This document shows positions 13,001 through 25,700 of a stretch of 64,000 nt of DNA, one piece after another. How positions within the stretch are numbered: the stretch's first letter is position 1; each line of letters starts with the position of its first letter. Under the pieces are notes generated by a model, which worked only from the letters and a program-made list of their open reading frames with translations, was not told where the DNA came from and ran no database searches. Source of the stretch: Auanema rhodensis (Eukaryota; Nematoda; Chromadorea; Rhabditida; Rhabditidae); the NCBI GenBank assembly GCA_964057225.1, contig OZ059894.1:13774131-13838130 (forward strand). Direction: 5' to 3'. A program made the translations under genes and the position numbers.

Positions 13001-15918
13001 AAGATAAATGAATAAACTGTTCAACTGCTGCTGTGACAGATGACTTTCTATAATAGAAAATAGGCTGAGCGGGGATTTAATGATAAGTTCGTAAGAAGTT
13101 AATACTTTAAAGAAGATCGCAAGTTACTCATCTATGTTTCTCTCTTCATCTTTGATATATACACTCTAATTCTCTTTACTATCTCAATATCTATTTCTCT
13201 TTCTTCCTATATCACAACGAATAAGCACATTGACTTGCTTGACGGAGAGACCCAAATAGCTCTGCTGTCGTCTCGGGCTGGCTTACACTAAAATGGGCGC
13301 TCATCTGTTGGTGTAAAGCTGTTTTGGGAGCTTTCTCATCTCTCTCCTGTCTTCTGTTAGAGAAGCTCTTCCAATTTCATGTTTGAAAAAGAGCAAAAGC
13401 AAAATCGGGGCCATCTTAAACGTGTATTAGAAAAAATTCACAATTTCATTGTAAGTTACTATGGCGATATGACATCATCAAGATGTATCATGTGTTGCAA
13501 GTCGTTGTGGATGTTATTGCTAATCAGACTTGAGTAAAATCTATCTACAACGATATCATGGCTGATACACACACAGACAGACGGCAATAGCGGCAGACGT
13601 CGTTTCAGGTATATGTCACCACTCACGATATATGTGGGGGATGTATTCGAACGAACAAAGCAGTAGCAAGAAATAGTAGGAAAATAAGCGTCAAGAGCAC
13701 GTTTTGAATTTTGTTTGACAACTGTTTCTATTCGTTCGAGGCTAACGCCTGACGACTTGTTAGCTATAAGTTCAGAATGGAAACATTCTCATTTTACTTT
13801 ATGCGTTAGTATAGGGCAAAGCAGGGGCTGGCTGATAACTCATCTTCTTCTTTTTCACCTTTTTCTTTCTTCTTCTGCTGATTGTCATCTCCAAGGGCGA
13901 AGTTAAATGGAAGAACTGATGATCACGATTTTATGAAGAGAGCAAGATTATTTGGGACGAGCAGTAGAAAGAAACCGGTCCTAAAGGGAAAAGCACCATC
14001 CGCAGAATCTTGTGCCAATTGTCTCTTGACTGCTCTCACACGGCATATTTAGACAAGTTGAGCAAGGGGCTTTTTTTTAAAAAAAGAAGTAGAAGAAATA
14101 ATAGCTGACATTGATCTTTAGCAATATTCATCATGCTCTCTTTTCAGGCTTCAATCGCAAGCTTCTTACCAACAATGGTTCCAAGTACTTTGTTCACACA
14201 GTACAATGAAGATGAATATAATGCAAGTTGATCTCTTTAATCTATTATGAATTTCCAGCTTGTAGACGAATCAACGTTTATATTTTTAGGCTGACAGTGG
14301 AGATGATACTGACAGTGAAGAGCCATGTGAAGTTAAAGAAGAACCAGATGAATCAAAAGACTTGAGTACGTTTTCCGTTTTTGTTTTGAACATGGGTGCA
14401 CCTATCTTTTCTTCTTTCGTCCACTACCGGATTGGACTGTTTTCCTTTCCGGGAGGTTGACGACTTCCTGTCCTAGCGATATCTGTTTAGGGAAGGAAGA
14501 AAAAGCTACAAATAAGATAGAAATTTTCGCAAAAGACTAAGAGATGAGAAAGAAAGATTTGAAGGATAGAAGAGAAATGATGAGAGAAATCGCTAGAAGG
14601 GAGTCTGTATACTGTGTGTATATATGTATGTCTCTCCTATGTGTGCGTGTCTTCTCAAGACATGGAGGCAAAAGAGGCAAGAAGAGGCTTCTCCTCTCTC
14701 TATTTGCCTATTTTCGGTCGGACCTACAGACAAGATTCAACAGCCAATTCCTTCTGTCTGTTCCAATACAGTTGAGAATGAGATAGGAAATAAAAAGTGC
14801 AGAATAGTAGGAAACGAAACCTATTGAGGGAGTGAAAATTTTAATTTTTTCAAGAAAAAAAATTTTAATCTAAAATTATCTATTTAAATATTTCATAATT
14901 ATTTATTTACAGCTAATGCTGCTGATGTTGAAGCTAAACGTCAACAGACTTTGAAGGAAGTTCTCAAAGCTGCAGCTAACCACCGCCAGCAACAAATGAA
15001 AAAGGCTAAGATGTCGTCATCGCCAGTTTCTGAATCACCTCAACTTCAACAGCAACAACAGACAATGAAATCCATCTTGACATCATCTGCTAATAACTCC
15101 TTTATTGCTCCATTCCTTTTATCGGGTAAGAATCCAATCTGGTATCCATACATTCCACAAGAGACGAACCAACGTAGTTTCTATCAAAATCCGCATGCAA
15201 ATTTACCCCTCCTATACCCTCTAATAAGAAAATATAATCAAAATCTTCAACAAGGTTTACATTATGCTTGACTTTATATTCTGGTGACCATCGTTGATTC
15301 AGTTCTAGGAATGACGAATGCAGCTGCATCAACCTCTTCTTCTTCTTGCTCTACCTCTATCACCCCAACTTCTCTTTTATCACTGTCACAGCAACTCCTG
15401 AACGCACCTCAATCCCCTACAGACAGTAACACTTATGAAGGTTTGCACATAATATCATCTATCACTTCTAATCTACGTTAGCCAGCTATTTCTTTATTTC
15501 TTATTAATCCACTTTTTCCTTTTCTTTTGCATTTTATTGGATAGGAAATAACGAAATAGCTTCATATTGTGAGGCTTTTTGACACTCAGACGTTTGCATG
15601 ATACGTCGAAGCACGGCTTTTTTCCCTATTTTGTTAGCCTGAGTATTCAAAAAGCTTCATAAGGCTTACGCTTCATATGTTTATGGTATCAATATTGAAA
15701 ATTTCTTTGTTTTAGGTGGTGCTAATGCTAACAGTTTACTGATAAATGGAGCAAAAAATGCAGATGAGGCTGCAACTCCCAACCCACTCTTTTCGTTCCC
15801 ATTTCATTTCAATTTTCAACAGGTTTGTTATCACCTAACCTTTTATCTCATATATAAATTAATGATTTAGTTGATGGAATCAGCAACTATGCCAGCTCAG
15901 GGCAGCAGTACAGACTAG
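10006..15918 (+). CDS. SRF: Serum response factor, MADS-box transcription factor (UNC-120-like)
   Basis: MADS-box factor of 376 aa that binds CArG boxes and controls muscle and cytoskeletal genes in animals. Exons: 10006-10132, 10180-10268, 10315-10471, 10812-10918, 14148-14222, 14290-14365, 14913-15125, 15309-15440, 15716-15822, 15871-15918. All phases agree. The MADS/SAM region covers about residues 43-125 and shows KIKMEYIGNKLRRYTTFSKR, GIMKKAYELSTLTGTQV and LLVASETGHVYTFAT, which are near-invariant in SRF. The rest is a Ser/Thr/Gln/Asn-rich, acidic-patched tail, as in family transactivation domains. Intron 4 is 3.2 kb, far longer than the others. Intron 5 begins with GC instead of GT. The ATG was chosen because an acceptor-like TTTTTATTAG ends one base before it. 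A polyadenylation signal AATAAA lies at 15926. Two CArG boxes upstream suggest autoregulation. Confidence 0.96.
11036..11082. promoter_or_regulatory. GC-box / CCAAT-box inverted cluster inside SRF intron 4
   Basis: Within 47 bp lie a reverse GC box (CCGCCCA, 11036-11042), a reverse CCAAT box (ATTGG, 11057-11061), a forward GC box (TGGGCGG, 11070-11076) and a forward CCAAT box (CCAAT, 11078-11082). The two GC boxes are exact inverted repeats. In animals these motifs bind Sp1/KLF-type and NF-Y factors, so the block could be an internal promoter or enhancer. This is inference from motifs. Confidence 0.35.
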
Positions 15919-18170
15919 GATTTTGAATAAAGCTATACATTGCTGATCAAATGTGATAGGCATGATCCCCTCATCATAACGTCATGTCAATGTATTACCT
16001 AAATATGCTAGCACAGTTATGAAAATGCAATCAACGTCTTCATCTTCTGAGAGTTAGATGTTTGTATTTTCTTTTTGGTCGGCTGATTTATTTATTTAAT
16101 CTTCTAAAATAAACTGAAGAACCTTACATGTTATGCTACTGTCAGCCCAACCCACATTTCAGTCATTGATTTCAAGTAATTTTAATATAAATATATTATG
16201 ATTAGAGTTAAAGAAAGCATTTAAAATGTCATTTTGAATATTTTCCATCTTTTGTTTTTCTTTAAAACTTTTTATAAGCATTTTCATACAAAATATATTA
16301 TATACATTGTATATATGTATATTACTTATTAATGGGCTGGACAGAGCATTACAAATGAGTTTTTTTTGTTAATTTTCTTTATATAGGAAGAGATAATCAT
16401 TTATAGCATTTGTATATAACTATGACCTATTCAATATTTTGTCTCTACTGCCCCAACAGTCTATCACGAATACGATAGATTCAGTCCAAATGAAAGCTTT
16501 ACTAATCGGTTACTAAAAACAAATTTCTCGCCGTCTTTTCAGGACCCACGTACTTCTCTCTCCCTCTCTCTCTTCTTTTTTCTTCTGTTATATTTGTTCT
16601 GTTAAATTTAAAATAAAAATAGTAGAGTATAGGCCAATATGGCTTCCGGTAGTAGTCATCATTTTGGGTGTGTTTCTTTGTTTTTCATGTAATATTCAAT
16701 TTGATAGACAATGCTTGTTTCTTTTATCATACTTTAAACTATATTCACCTTTCTTTTCCGCCCATTCGTAACATAGTATATTTGAGAAGGTTGCCTTTAT
16801 TGTATCCCTCTTCGAGTGTCTTTTGCCCTCAAGTGCCTTTACTTTGCGAGAATGACAATAATGTATAATGTGAAGACTAATATTAATGAATTTCATTTTT
16901 TAAGAACATTAAAAGACATTAATTTCAATATATGTGACTCTGTTTCTGTAACTTTAGACCATAAAATATAAAGATCTTAATCTTGTTTTTTCTTTAAGTT
17001 TATGTTCGTGACGTGTGAAAGCTCCCAGCTCTGACCTCGCCTCCGGCAACTTTAACATTAAGGCGATAAAGGGCATTTACCGCATTCAAATATATGCGAA
17101 TGTCGTATTTCATATATTATAATCGTGAGAAGCATGTATATAACTATACATTACAAAAAGGAAAATACTTAAGTTACACAAAAAATCTTTAAAAAAACAT
17201 CAAAATACTTTCTACAAACTCTAATTTTAAAACTCTAAACTAATGCCAACCGTTGATGCACCGCATATCAACTTTTGAGATAAAAATAAAATTTGAATTA
17301 TTATGATCAAAAGTTCTTATGATTCTGAAGTAAACTGAGTGTTAATACATTGAATACATCAAGTGTTGAAATAAGTTTCGGCTAGTTAAAAGAAAGAGAG
17401 AAGAGAGAAAGCAAAGAATATATGATATTCAAATTATAACAAGATACTAACTACCTAACCCACGGAATACAAGTATAAATGCTACAGTGCAAAATAACCG
17501 CGCTTCATAGTACAACTATGATGGACGAATACAGGTCTAGATACGCATGCTTCTAAATCTAACTATATCAACAGCAAATATGAAACAAAAAAAAAGAACT
17601 ATAACTCACACTTAACTTTTCATTGCTATGCAAGGATAGGAATATGCGAGAATAATCGCAGAACAAAACAACAACAAGTCCTTCTACATTGAATCTTAAG
17701 ATCAATTAAGGGTAAGGGAACAGGGATAAAAAAAGTATAGCAACAACATGTTTATCTAATATCAGTAGTAAGGTTATATGAAAGAATCTACACGTTTCTT
17801 ATAAATGAAGGCCTAATTTAAGCCGTGACTACTAATTAGGGGGACTAGAGGAAATGTTAGCAGTTTCATGAGCTAATCCATACAAATTCACCTTGCTAGG
17901 CTTTGCAAATACAAGAAAACTTCAGAGAGGAAAAGGAAGGTTTAAGGAGATTTTAAACGTAAAAATGTTTGGATGTGGAAAAGTGTGAAAACAGTTTGAT
18001 GGAAAATTGTGTACAGTAGCATAAAACAAAAAACAAATCCAGTTAAACTAAAGTAACAAATACGCTGCGTTTGGACAGCAATTAATGATATAATAGCAGC
18101 ATTACTATGCCGAATGCGGAATTGGCAAGCCCTTATTTTCTTAAAATCACGTCGTCGTATACACAGAGAA
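15919..18170. other. SRF 3' UTR and intergenic DNA up to the ARMT1 3' end
   Basis: The left part is SRF 3' UTR (AATAAA at 15926, another AATAAA near 16107). The right part, close to 18170, should be the 3' UTR of the minus-strand ARMT1 gene, so the two genes converge. A CT microsatellite lies at about 16552-16574. A less AT-rich patch near 17010-17060 has no recognised content. Confidence 0.5.
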
Positions 18171-20019
18171 TCAAGCAATTAATGGCATGGTATGAAAATT
18201 GGCTACAGCATAGGTACCTGTGGTCATCCACTGGTAATCATCTCCATAACGAGATAATACATGATCAACCACAGAACGGTCTAATCCCACAACTGTTTCA
18301 GATTTCAATGTTCGAAGAGCAAGGAAGGGAGCAATTTTGAAATTCCCAATTGCATTCTAAATTCAATTTGAAATGATAAACTTAAGTAAGTCATACCTTT
18401 AACGGTGTTTCATAATTCCAATCGCGATCTTCTACTAGTTTTCTATAGTTTAAATCTCCCTTCAGAACAACCAAAGAAGAATTTCCAAGATCCTATATTC
18501 AGAAATTATTCAAAAACTATCTGAATTGTGATTACCGAATAAAGTGAAGGAGCCCTTGTTGGCATTTCTGTATAAGCAAATGGTAAGGTCCAAAAATTCT
18601 CACAATGGAATTCATAAACCTTCTAAAATATAATTTAACTTTAATGAATTTTTAGAAAAAACTAACATTATCTAGTCGTTCCTTAATAACGGAAGCAAAT
18701 CTTTGACAATCTTCTCGAACTGCACCTTTTTTGTCTTTTAGTTCAGAAATTGCTTTGATAGTCCAGGATAAATCATCAGGAGTAGTATCGGAAACAAACC
18801 ACGGAATTCTCTGAAATAGATCTTCTTCAGTACCCGATAAACAAATAAAATTTTTACTTTTCCATGGAAAACAACTTTATCTACGAGACCCATTGTTACG
18901 AGGTAATCAGCAAATGTCAAGTCACCAGCCAATTCGACGCCACAATTATCAAGAATAATATCTATTCTTCGAACATCTCCATTCTTAGGTCTGAAATAAG
19001 GATTGATGAAACAAATGAAATAATAATAAAATTACTTGATGTCAATTATATATTGGATAACCTCAGGCAAATCGTTGATGAGAATATACTTATCACGGGC
19101 CTCTAAATCTTGAGATGTTTCGTCCTTAAAAAAATTAAATTAAAACAATTAACAATTCTACAACTTACAAAAAGTGATGCGATACCCCCCGATAATGATA
19201 AATCGGATCTGTTCCCCCAGAGACAGATCTATAAGCAGGCATATAACACTTTAAAAAATAAATAAAAATTACCTGTAGTAAGGACATTAAGGATAGTTTA
19301 AACTTAGCTGGACCTTTACCAAGGGCAATAAATTTATTTAAATCTTCTATCCCTAATATTATTTGATCAGCACTAAAAATACAGAAAAGACTTTAAGTAA
19401 TGTTGAAGTTCACTTACTGAGTATGAAAAGCTGCCGTTTTTTGATGGAAAAAGTAGTCATGACCCTTCAGTAGATTGGTTTCGAAAACAAAGCCGAACAT
19501 CAAACGATACAAGTAGCATTCAACAAATAGCCATGTTTCTTTATACCATGAGACTACTTTATCTTCAGTCTGTTAATAACACACATGTATACATGTACAA
19601 ATAAAGTAAAACATTAACAGTTCTACTTACCTCGATTTCAAGTTCTCTGAGACATTCGTTCCAAATGTTAACATCATCAAAACTATCCGTAAAGTTTTTT
19701 AAAGGCTTGTCTGTAGCCATACGATAATGTACTTCACTTAGTTTGGTTAGTACATCCTTAATATCTTGATCAGCTTCCTGAAAATATCTTTGAATACATT
19801 TAATAGCTATATTCGTTACATTTCCATATCTTTCGAGAAGTTTTTCTCTTCCACTAGAAAAATGATCAATAACCCGAGTCAGAATAGCGGGCCATCGTAC
19901 ACGGATTGTTTCGTATCGGAAAGTGCTGTAAAAGGAGAACTAATACTAAACTTGTAGAACAAAAATTACCCTTCTTTTTCCCCAGTTAGGCGAGGGGCAA
20001 TGTCTTCAAGCTTGCTCAT
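18171..20019 (-). CDS. ARMT1: Damage-control phosphatase ARMT1-like (DUF89 family)
   Basis: 463-aa enzyme of the DUF89 metal-dependent family (human ARMT1 is about 440 aa). Family members hydrolyse damaged sugar phosphates, and human ARMT1 has also been described as a protein-glutamate methyltransferase acting on PCNA. Eleven exons in transcript order: 20019-19970, 19925-19631, 19569-19418, 19372-19273, 19228-19169, 19124-19036, 18990-18858, 18810-18667, 18622-18536, 18492-18397, 18356-18171. Diagnostic stretches are LWGNRSDLSLSGG, the metal site ILDNCGVELAGDLTFADYL (Asp-Asn of DN.G.EL), RIPWFVSDTTPDD, and LKGDLNYRKL near the end. The start Met was chosen because it gives an N-terminus matching the human protein in length. 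An acceptor-like TTTTATAG lies 25 nt upstream of it. No truncation or missing key residue was seen. Confidence 0.94.
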
Positions 20020-22530
20020 CACAATCGAAAATCCAGTGTAAGGTTCTATAAAAGAAATTTTAATATGAACTTAATGTAAAGCGCAATTTGTTTCCATTTG
20101 AAGGAGTGCATTAGAAACAGCACCTCTCACACTTTTCTTGTCACGGCAGTACGCAAAATGGACTACATACGGTACACATTAATGTCTTTTTTGAAGATTT
20201 TACGTGCATAACCCAAAACTTTTTGTTTTTTTTTAATGACATCATTTTCCGCGATTATTATTTGTATTCGGTGAACTGGTCTCTACTTATTCGGTCTACA
20301 ACTAACACTATTTTAAAATTTTACTTTTCAATTAAAATGAATCGAGTGATATAAGTTGTCAGCGTTTATTATAAGAACGTTAAAGTAAATATGATAACTT
20401 TTATGAAACTGTTTATTAGGTATAATTTTACAATCATACGAATGTCTTGATACACAGACTTTAACAGTAATCGATTTAAAAAAATGGTAAAACTTCTACT
20501 TACGTCTTACCACTCAAGCAATATATACGAGACGTTGAGTTTTTTGTTAGTTCAAATGTGCTGAGTAATTTTCTGAAGATTTAATCGTGTGCAGTCTTTC
20601 TTCCTTAATTCATATATCGTAACTGCCAATATTTCAGTATTAATACTTAGGAATCTTCTAGTTTATCCTTTCAAATTGATATGTATCGATTTGTGCTAAT
20701 AATGTTCTAACTATCCTATGTAGTTCGCTTTTTGGAAAACGCAAGGTTACATATCGTTTCGTCTATGTTATATCTCATAATAAGAAAAGTATATGGACTG
20801 CTGGTTTGCATCTTCTATTCCTTGAACAGATAGACAGGCGAAACATACGGAATTACGTGTATAATATTATTACATTACATATTTTAAAAGCTATAGCTTT
20901 TTATTATTTAAAATAAACATTTTTCCTCAGAAAGAAAGCTTTAAATATATGTTCTCTTCCCGAAAAATTTTGTAATAATACAATAACTATCATACAATTC
21001 TATATCAGCTGGTATTATAAAATACAAAGTGCAGACCTTTCCTCAGTCTCTTGTATCCTCTTTAAATTTCATTAAAATATATCATCTTTAATATGTCAAT
21101 AACACTTATATATCAGTCTACTCTAGTCATAATACTTTTCTCATTAGATACATATGTTTGTAATGTATTTTGGATTATAACAAGAGAAAATGCATTATCA
21201 TATCAAGAAAGTTCACAATTTATCATTTTTATGCATTTTTTTTATTAAAACAAACAAAACCATTTCTTTTTTGCCAATTGTAAATTCCTAAGAATAAAAG
21301 ACTGTATAAGATTTATTGGGGAAGAAATCATTAATTTGTTCCTTTTTTGTAATTAAACTCTTATTCTTCATATAATACAGTTAAAATAAAAAACATCGAT
21401 TTAAAGCTTTTATTTCATTTGGTTTCCATTAGAGCGGAAACCAGGAGGATCCGACTAAAATTTGTCAATCCAGTTATTGGATTGTTGAAAACTACAGCTT
21501 TATACACAAACCAAATATAGAGATAATAGAAGAAATATCAGGCTAATATAACTAAAATAGACTATAACAATGCTTATTATGATAAGAGTGAGAATTGAAC
21601 ATAAAATATGCTTTGACTATGTACAGGTTTTATGATGATGGTGCCCAGCACACAATCAAGTAGTGAGAAATAAGGAAAAAAGCTCAATAATCCATATAAT
21701 TTAGTATGCTGAGACATGCCAAGAGTTCGACAAAAGAGAAAAAAAACATACAAAATAGATATGAAGATATGAGGCAACTCTTCAATATCATTCCATTGCA
21801 AGCATAGGCGTTGATTTTGATTGCGACTGAAACACCGATGAAACTTACATGCTATCTCTTGAGAAGAGAAGAATGTTTAAAAAATGTTGGGGAAATGCTT
21901 AGAAAAACTAAATACACAACCGATCATGAGAGAAACAATCTGGGATTGAGATAACACACGTATTTTGAGAGTATAAAGGGTAAAAGAAGGTAAATAGGAG
22001 ATAGTTTCAGTATGAATAAGCCCGAAAAGTTTAGTTAAGTGGTAAACTCAGGAATAGGCCCGGTCGACTAATCTCAGCTAATGATTTTAGTTTAGTTAGG
22101 AAATAAATTTCTTTGGGGGGAATGTGTCAACACAGTAGACAATACTGTTTTCTGAATTTGTATCTTTCACTCATGAATCTCAAAATTTCAAAATTTTAGT
22201 TTTTTCTATGCATTAGAAGATTCTAGAAATGCTTTGTAAATGGCATACCTAAAGTGGAAGGTCGATTAAAAAGCATTGAGAGAAAAGAAGTTTGAAAATC
22301 AGAAAAACAAATGCTCGCATAAAGAATTTTGATTAGAGTATTAAGATGTTGATTAAAACCTTTTGAAAATGAATATCATAAAGGTGGTATACTCGTAGTC
22401 ATTGAATCAGCTCGTACATATTAACTGCTTAAGTTGTGGGAGATAATTTAAGAGAAAAAAAATGATATTATGTGCATTGGGAGATATTTTGAGTAAACAC
22501 AATTAAAAAAGAAGGGTAAAATAGACGTAT

Positions 22531-22592
<62 letters not shown>

Positions 22593-22755
22593 AGGAAAAA
22601 AAGACTGAGAGAAGTTTGCAATAGAACAAAGCTTTCGGCAAAGCATGACCATAATGACACATATCGAAGAGTTGAGAAAAATTTAATTTTTCTCAACTGG
22701 GAGAAAAATTAGAAAACGTTGATTTTAATTTGAATTTAAGAGATACGTTGTATAT
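20020..22755. other. Intergenic DNA between ARMT1 5' end and CRIM1 3' end
   Basis: Holds the ARMT1 upstream region (left) and the CRIM1 3' UTR (right). No supported coding exons. It contains a long GA microsatellite (22539-22589). The remainder is AT-rich with no recognised element. Confidence 0.5.
22539..22589. repeat. (GA)n microsatellite
   Basis: About 25 uninterrupted GA units, 170 bp downstream of the CRIM1 stop codon and so probably in its 3' UTR (as CT on the transcript). The Leu-Ser open frames across it are artefacts of the repeat. Confidence 0.95.
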
Positions 22756-25700
22756 CTAAACATTAAAATCATGATGCTTAGACTTTGAAGATGCTCCATT
22801 GGCCCTTGTAGTTAAGGGGATAGTGTCTGGCTGAGGACCAATTCCAGATGATAGCGATGAAACTGCAGTTGATGTATCGGAACTGTAATCGAAAATTATA
22901 AGTGAAGTTAAGCGTCTATTAATATCTTACGCAGTAGACAGGAGGCTTTCTGACTGCCCATCTGAATGGGAATCATGTCGTGTTTTGCCCGACCAATCAT
23001 CCAAATGAGGAGATGATCCAATATGTTTCGTTGCTGATAATCGAACCGATGAATCCTTGATTAAATGAGGCTATAAAAGATTTAGATGCTGAATTATTAG
23101 ATACAACATCTGATCGTTACCTTGCTATTAAAGCGGCTTCTCTTGTAGAGAATCAACAGCAGAACCAGTAAGCCCAAAACAGAAAGAAAGGCTAAAAGTG
23201 TTAAACCAACAAAAGAAAGGCTAATGATACTATGAGGATGATTTATAGATCCACTATTTCCTTCACTTAACAATAAAGGTTCAACATCTATAAATTTCAT
23301 TATAAAATAGTTAAAAGATATGTATAACCTTTACAAAGAGGACAACATTGGCCATCTATCGGAACTGGATCAGCGCAAGGTGGACAAACGGTTTCTTTGC
23401 AAATAGTTTGTCCTCTAGCAACACAAGAACATTTGAGACAGTCACCATCCTTAAATATATCAGTCAATAACTTTAACATATAGAAGTCTAGTTTACCCTC
23501 CATTCTTCGTTTACAGAATAAACAGATGATTTATATGTACAGACATCCGCAGAAGATAAAGCATCTATGAAAAATCATTACAGTTTAATTTAAAAAGTGA
23601 AATTTACCTGAGCAAATGGGACAACATCTTCCTTTTATAACCAATGGTGTTCCTTTACAAATTGTTACATTGTCACATGATTCGCGAAAGCAGACAACAT
23701 GACCATTCTTCAAACAAGTACAAGATGTACAATCATCAGTACGCCAATCTGATGCTAAAAAGTTTTATCTTCGTTTATTAGAATATGTAAGCGAGCTTCA
23801 CCGTATTTATGAACTGCTCCATTTTCGTCAGTACAAACAGTTGATACATCAGATTTCGCAAGCACCGTGGAGTTTTCAGATTGACATCTTAAATGAAAAA
23901 GTTTAAAAAATTTTAATAGTACTTTTTATACCTTGGGCAACACTGATCGTTTGGTAAGAGAACTGGACTTTTACAAGCTATAGGTGGACATTCTAAAGTA
24001 TGACACAACACATGACCAACTCTGCAAGTGCAAGATATGCATGGAGCAAGCTGCCACGTTTCGCCATCTGTATAAAACATTTTACTCAATTTTTGGAATG
24101 TTAACTCCAACCTGTAAAGAGACGTCCAGTTCCTGGAGATTGGCATACAGTATGTTCATGCTTATTCAATGGAGCAGGAGTGAGTTGAGATGTGGTACAT
24201 GTTGGGCAACAATCATCTTCAAAACAATTGAGATAGCATATATTGAACAGAATAAATTAAAGCAAAATACCTTCTTTCTGAATCCAGTTCTCATCAGCAC
24301 ACTCAGCTGGTTTTGGCGGACACGATATTAAAGAACAATATTCCTTAAAAAAATGAATGAAAATACTAATTTAAAATAATTATATAAATACCTGTTTCTG
24401 CTCACAGAAACAATGTCTACAACCATCATTCCACCATTCACCACCATCACGCTCAATAACCTAATATATATGTATATACATAGATATTGTTAAAATATTT
24501 ATAAATATAAAAAAGTATTGTTTACCTTTCCATTACGCGTCATCGAAATGCATTTATCCCATCCTGTCAGCTTTCCAATTTTATCGGTGATTGTTAGCTT
24601 TGCTTCAATTCGAGACATAGCTTAAGCAATATATTTACACATTAGCTAACTATTTTTTATTATTACCTCGACATTTACAAACGGGGCATCCGACAGAATT
24701 AGCTTCGAAACCGTATAAGCAATGTTTGAAGCATTGATGTAGTGGAGGGCATTTAGCACATCGGCATACCCCACAACCAACTGAATCTTTAAGGTATCCA
24801 TGAGCACATTGTCTTAAACAATTAAAATTTGTATTATAATTTTAATTAGAAGAATATATATTTAAGAAAAGGCTAAATATCTTACTTATCACATGTTTCT
24901 TTGCTGAGTTCTGGACAATCATTTCGTTTTGGATGTTCTGCTGGTAAACATCGACATTCGAAACATCCTCTTAAAATATAAAAATATTAGTTTCAAACAA
25001 AAACAAATTTTGATATTGTACCTGTCATCTCTTTGTAATCCATTTTCACATCGTAGAGGGCAATGATCCAATGATGGACATGTAGCAGGTAAGGTAAGTA
25101 CAGTAGGTTCTTAAATATATTAATTTCAAATTTATACATTATATATTATTCAATTACCATCACAAACAGGACAACATTGTCCTTCAATTTTACGTGGATT
25201 TTCACAACTAACTGTACACATAAATTTTTCACAAATTGCTGTACCTTCTTCCGAGCAAGTGCATCTAGACATAAGTAAAATTATTAAAATATAATTGCAA
25301 TTAACATTTTTTAACAACCATTCTTCACGTATATTGTTTCAAAATAAAGGATTCACGTAAGAATATACGTTACGTGTAATTGTTATAAGCTAATTATTTA
25401 CTCACGTGGTACAATCGTCCTTTTGCCAAGTTTCATTTTTCTTCATTTTTTCCAATTTTTCAGTTTGACATCCAACACATACAGGACAGCATTCGTCTTC
25501 CGGAATCATAACCCATGTGCAGTCAACTAAACATATTCAATTTCAAAATATAAATAAAGTATTTCTTTTCATTCAAAATGACAATTATTTACCTGGTGTT
25601 TTTGGACAGGTCATCTTTCTACATACAGCAACACCTTTCTTACATTTGCATCTATCACATGCATTTGACATCCATTCTTGACCATCAGAATAGACTTTTC

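Noticed and set aside
22448-22696. Leu-Ser repeat proteins (also near 28236, 54069 and 58100)
   Set aside because: These are translations of (GA)n/(CT)n microsatellites.
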